From the NCBI RefSeq assembly GCF_902686445.1, contig NC_062227.1:17869678-17933677 (forward strand): a DNA stretch of 64,000 nucleotides, read 5' to 3'. This stretch comes from Sciurus carolinensis. Its lineage: Eukaryota > Chordata > Mammalia > Rodentia > Sciuridae. A model generated the notes under the pieces. That model saw only the letters and a list, made by a program, of their open reading frames with translations. It was not told the origin of the DNA and searched no databases. This document shows, piece by piece, positions 59,556 through 64,000 of this stretch (position 1 is its first letter; every line of letters starts with the position of its first letter). The translations under genes were made by a program, and so were the position numbers.

Positions 59556-62500
59556 TTCATCCCCTTTTGGTTTTATAGATACCAGAGGTAGGAACAATTG
59601 TCTTTCCTCTGTAGTTCTTCCTGCTAATAAGGGGTGAAGAGTCTCATTCCTGTAAAAAGGAAATTAAGGAGGGCTTTAGGGGAGAGCAGAGTTTTTGGAG
59701 TCAGAGGTGTCAACAGTGAATTGCAGTTATCATCTTTATGTATCAGGGGTTGGTAGTCTTGAAGAAGAAGCGGTTAATTGGCTGATTGGTTGATAAACGT
59801 GTGTGTATGATCTTGTAGGAAATTCTATAGGCAATTTAGCAGGCATGATCCTGTTTATAAATATCTGTAGGCCTTTAAACAACCAAAAATTTCTCACTCT
59901 GACAGTTTCTGTTGATAGTTATCAGGCATCCTAAGAATTTCTTTTGTAGTCTCCAGTCTTATTATTTGGGTTAACACAAGTGTACATCTTAAATTACATT
60001 TGACTATTGTTTCTTCTTTTAAATGTCCAGGAATGGTTATAGGTCAAGCATACCTTGTTCCTATCTGCTGTTAAAGGTCAGCTGAGTTCCCACAAGGAAC
60101 ACTCCTGGATAACTTGAGAGCAGCTTATTAACTCCTTTAGTGCCATTTGCTAGGTAGGATCTCCTTGATGAGGTGGCTTCCTTTGGAAATATCAGGGATG
60201 TCTCCCTTTTTTGTTGACAATCCTCTTTGCAGCAATTGCACTGGTTAGTTTTTCATCCTCTAGGGATGTCATTAATCTCCCTAATTGGAAGGTCTTGTGG
60301 ACCACAGTTACAAAGTTTCTTAGAGAAGTTTTCCCCTTCCCTGGATTCAGGCTGACTCAGAAAGCAAGAGTCAAATAATGGTTTCTTGGCACCTGTATTT
60401 TAATGTCAATCTCTAAGTTTGATCTTAAATATCAAGCAAGAAAGTAAGAGTACTGGGATTTAAATTCATGGCTTATAACTTTACTGCTCTTTACCCCCTT
60501 TTACTTAATCGGGGCCTATTTTATCTGTCCTATAGGTGATGGCATATTATCTCTAATTTAGGTTGTTTGTTCTTGAAGCAGTATTTCTTGAAAACATTAA
60601 TCAGACAACAATTTTAGAGTTTACAAGGAAAATACAAATTGGAATTAACAACAGTGAAAACATATTTAGTCTGTGTAATAGGTATCTTGAATTTTCATTG
60701 AGGTATGTATTATATTCCCTGTTTGAGATCACAGTAATTCTACAATAAAAACCAATCATTTGAATATAATTTAAATGAGCTGAAGTCTGGCTTATTTTGG
60801 ATTCACTATGATACATAGTAATGTGGGAGGCAGAACCTTATCTCAGGTAAGGTGGGGCTCTTCACAAATTTTAGGTTAAGTTTTCTATTTCTGAAGTTGT
60901 TCTTTGCCTCCTCTTTAAACATTTTACAAATTTATATATGTTGCTTCCAGAGTCTACATGAATGTTAATTAACATAATATGATATTATATTCAAAATATA
61001 AATCATGGAGAGGCTGAGAGAGCTTTTAACTTTCATTTTGTATTGCAAAGTGTTTTCTATATTTTCATGTTTCATGATATTAACATTTAAACAAATCAGG
61101 CTCTCACTAAGTTTTAGAAATACATTCACATTTAAATTCTTTTTATCTCAGTGTAAAAAGTAACATAAATTTTCCATATACCCTATGATAATAGGTCCTG
61201 TTATAGAACATTAAATGATATAAATAAGTTTCCAATAAAATTTACAATTCTTATAAATTTAAAATTACAACTGTAGACAAGTTTAGATTGGAAGAGAGCA
61301 ACTTGATAACTTTTCTGCTTTAAAGATGTGTATACCTGGAAGATATGAACACATTTAATATTCAAAGATGAGTGGCCATTCCACAATTGTTTTGATAATT
61401 TTATGTTAACCAAGTTTAGCTTTTAAAGAAAAATTTAGACTCTGTAACAGTACAATACTCCAAGAATTTTTGTTTAACCAAAATTGTATAAACCCTAAGT
61501 TTTAAAACTAATTGTTCTAAGGAAAAAAACTTAACAGACACAATGTTAAGAGTAAATTAGTGTTTTTAAGAAATCCTTGTCATTTTAACATATAGATTTA
61601 ACATTGGTTTATATTAACCCATTAAGATTTTCCCTTAGGGAAAAATCCTAAATAACTTTCACTGATTGTCTCACATACATCTAACCACCTTAATTACACA
61701 CAAACTTGTCAAAATTTGCTTTTTACTTACACACAGACTCTTTAGCACTTACTTAGACCCTCATGTATTTCATCTCACAGAGACTTTCTTACCCAGAAAC
61801 TTTTTCTTCTACTAAATAGATTTCTATACTTAAAACCTTTTAATTTCTTTCCTTCTGTTGATACCTTTTTGTTCACATTTTGAAACAACTCTAATGAAAT
61901 TTTTTTATTTAGATAAACTACTCCATTTTAATAAGATAAAATATTTTATGCTATTTATAGTACTCTGATTGAAACACAGTTGAAGCTTTGGTTCCGCTTT
62001 GTGTATAGAATATTATCTCTTACGACTTAATTCCTAGTAACCTTATTTTTAATGATGACACAAAGAAATTATAAACCCTTTTTATTTGCCATGTTACCCC
62101 ATGGAATTTAAGGAGTTAAGAGTACTAGATGTTGTCTAAGTTAGAATTTTAACTGTGTAAATTAATCAGATGTCTCTAACAAACACATTGGGGTAATCTG
62201 ATACATGTCAAATACACATATTTTATTGCAAAAAAACACAAATATCAGACAAGTGTATTGAACAGCATTTGCCATCTCTTTTCTGTTGGACAAAAGTGCT
62301 AGAAACAATGGATTAGACATTTTATTAGTTTGACATCAACATTTTATTAGTTTGATCACCTAGACAGACTTGTGAGTTAAGTGATTTTAAAGATATATTA
62401 CCTTCATTTGTTTATCCAATTTAAATTAAACCTTTTAAAATCATGTTAATTAAAGGTATTTGGATCAATTTTCTAAATTTTAATTTTATGACTGTTTCTT

Positions 62501-64000
62501 TTTTGTGTCAATTTTGATATGTACATGATATTTTGATGCACATATATAGACAGACAAGACAATATCAGACAACACAATATACACATAACAAAAGAAAAGG
62601 TCTTGTAGTTTTCTGTAGGTTAATTTCCATGAAATGTTATAGATGTTTTACAAAACAAATTTTAGAGTTGAATAAAAAATAGAACTGATAAGAAAAACTT
62701 TAATCTAGGTATGTAAGATCAAAATTATGAGCTCAAAATATACCATTTAAGGAAAAACAATAGTTGTAGAAGAAAAAATATTAATAGTCATTAATTGTAG
62801 TCTGAGATGGAGAGTGAGACAGGTAGAAATGGGAGGAGAGGGAGATAGAGTAAAAAACAAGGAGATGGAGACAGAGAGTCTTAAAATCATTTATCTGTGT
62901 TTCAGCCCAGAAGTTGAAAATGGACAATTTTTTTTCCTTCAGCCTCAGATTGTTCCCTAGCTGAGTCTGCTAGCTTACATTTCATTGCAAGAGAAATTGC
63001 TGCCTTGGGATTATTAACCATTGTTAAGTTCTTAGCTTGGGATTGGCTGAACAGGTGAGGGCTATTGCTAAATTCTTGAGGCAAAATTTTCTAGGTAAAT
63101 TAAGATACACTATCTGGTTCCTTAAAGGTAAACATAAATCAAGATTGAGAGTCTAGGGTATACAGAAAAAGGAATCTTTTAAATCTAACATCGTAAGAGT
63201 AGTTAAGATACTGAAATTTCTTAATGAAGTGTGCAGAGTTGTAGGTGAAGAAGCCTAGCCACTTGTCTATCTGGGAAAGATCAGAGAAGGAGAAAGGAAT
63301 ATGAACTCTGATCACTTACTCCACATCAGCCACCTCCCATAGGGGAGTTAGAACATGTGCTTGAGACTTCATGGCAGAAGGACTGGGTGGAAAGGGCAGA
63401 AGTCAAAATGGAGATGAACAAAGGAGACAAGAGCAGCAGGGCCCAGAATGGCTTCTGCTGCAGGAGAACAGTATGGGGGTGGATTATTAGCTGGGTCAAA
63501 GTCAGAGAAGGAGGAGGGATTAGGAGGGGAGAAGAAGCCAAAAGAAGGTGTTCAGGTTTCAAGGAAGAACAAAGACTCATAGAATTTGTATGCCATTAAG
63601 TGGCCATTTTGATTGATTATCTGAAGGATACTGTGACCAAATATTATTACACAAGTGAATAAGTTTTGGTGACTGTAGGCCAGGTGAAGAGGTTTAAGAT
63701 TATCTAGTAGACACCCCAGGGGTGAATCTACCAGAATGGAGGACCCAGATCACTTGGTGAAGGCTGATAAATAGCTGTGTCAGCATCTAAGTCATCCAAA
63801 GGTCACAGACTAGTTGACTGGAGATGAGGAGGCAGCACAATGATGGGAATTGTCACCCCCATCAGTGTGTGCCAGGCAAAAGACAAGGGGATTGAGGATC
63901 TGTTGGCAGGAATTTTGAGAGGAAAACTGAAGAGGAGTCCCAACCCAGAGAGGGAATCTCCACCATAAACATTGGGGATGCACCCATCAGATAAGGTCAA
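59556..64000 (-). other. ERV-B internal region, non-coding
   Basis: At least 4.4 kb, mostly AT-rich, without a frame above about 85 codons. The Pro/Ser/Leu-rich C/T-rich zone of ERV-A has a counterpart at 63326-63580, but neither protein reading is conserved enough for me to claim selection. Confidence 0.7.

Larger units (their letters stand above)
59225..64000 (-). mobile_element. ERV-B: older relative of ERV-A, runs off the window
   Basis: Minus-strand element collinear with ERV-A. The 3' LTR is at about 59225-59555, then a degenerate PPT, then internal sequence to the window end. Matching points include 60140-60450 (to 48780-49110), 62160-62210 (to 49590-49640), 63310-63370 (to 50440-50480) and 63870-63990 (to 50970-51130). 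It is longer than ERV-A over the same interval, so one has lost or the other gained sequence (for example around 60730-61175 and 62500-62590). No gag, pol or env motif seen. The 5' LTR should lie beyond 64000. Confidence 0.82.

Overview
The window reads as mammalian, most likely rodent and probably squirrel-related (Sciuridae), non-genic DNA. The main clue is a recurring tRNA-derived ID-type SINE with a conserved Pol III B box and the stem 'gagtgcttgc..caaggccctg', found alone and in B4-like composites. Around these are L1 elements, MaLR LTRs, class II-like endogenous retroviruses (ERVs) and old MIR, L2 and MER5-like remnants. I found no intact host protein-coding gene, no tRNA or rRNA gene and no CRISPR array. 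Every substantial open frame is a transposon remnant, a processed-pseudogene remnant or a compositional shadow. The species call is inference.

Layout. 1-0.6 kb: an old L1 fragment. 0.6-8.2 kb: unassigned old DNA with weak MaLR-like pieces. 8.2-11.1 kb: L1-1, 5'-truncated, with target-site duplications (TSDs) and a telomere-like array in its 3' UTR. 13.3-19.5 kb: L1-2, nearly full length, with decayed ORF1 and ORF2 and 16-bp TSDs. 20.7-21.8 kb: an antisense ING1-type processed pseudogene, followed by a GC-rich island and an LTR (23.24-23.77 kb, minus). 24-41.9 kb: AT-rich DNA with SINEs, MaLR LTRs and ancient MIR/L2/MER5 remnants. 41.9-43.0 kb: an antisense L1 3' end. 43.4-44.5 kb: a betaretrovirus-like gag/dUTPase/protease/RT relic between two (TA)n tracts. 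46.28-46.41 kb: a 131-bp L1 stub with TSDs. 47.17-58.17 kb: a full-length but dead L1 (L1-3) split by a 4.49-kb ERV (ERV-A, minus strand) that has two LTRs, a primer-binding site (PBS), a polypurine tract (PPT) and a short target duplication. 59.2-64.0 kb: an older, collinear relative (ERV-B, minus strand) that runs off the window.

The most interesting signals are: (i) ERV-A and ERV-B share a long AT-rich internal region in which I cannot recognise gag, pol or env, suggesting a non-autonomous class II ERV family; (ii) ERV-A carries a GC-rich leader block, present twice next to the PBS and missing from the collinear part of ERV-B; (iii) the ERV-in-L1 nesting gives an order of events; (iv) a five-unit TTAGGG/TTAGGT array lies inside an L1 3' UTR. 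No host pathway is encoded here; the elements relate to each other as autonomous, non-autonomous and dead copies of mobile DNA. All family assignments were made by eye from remembered family features, without database search.
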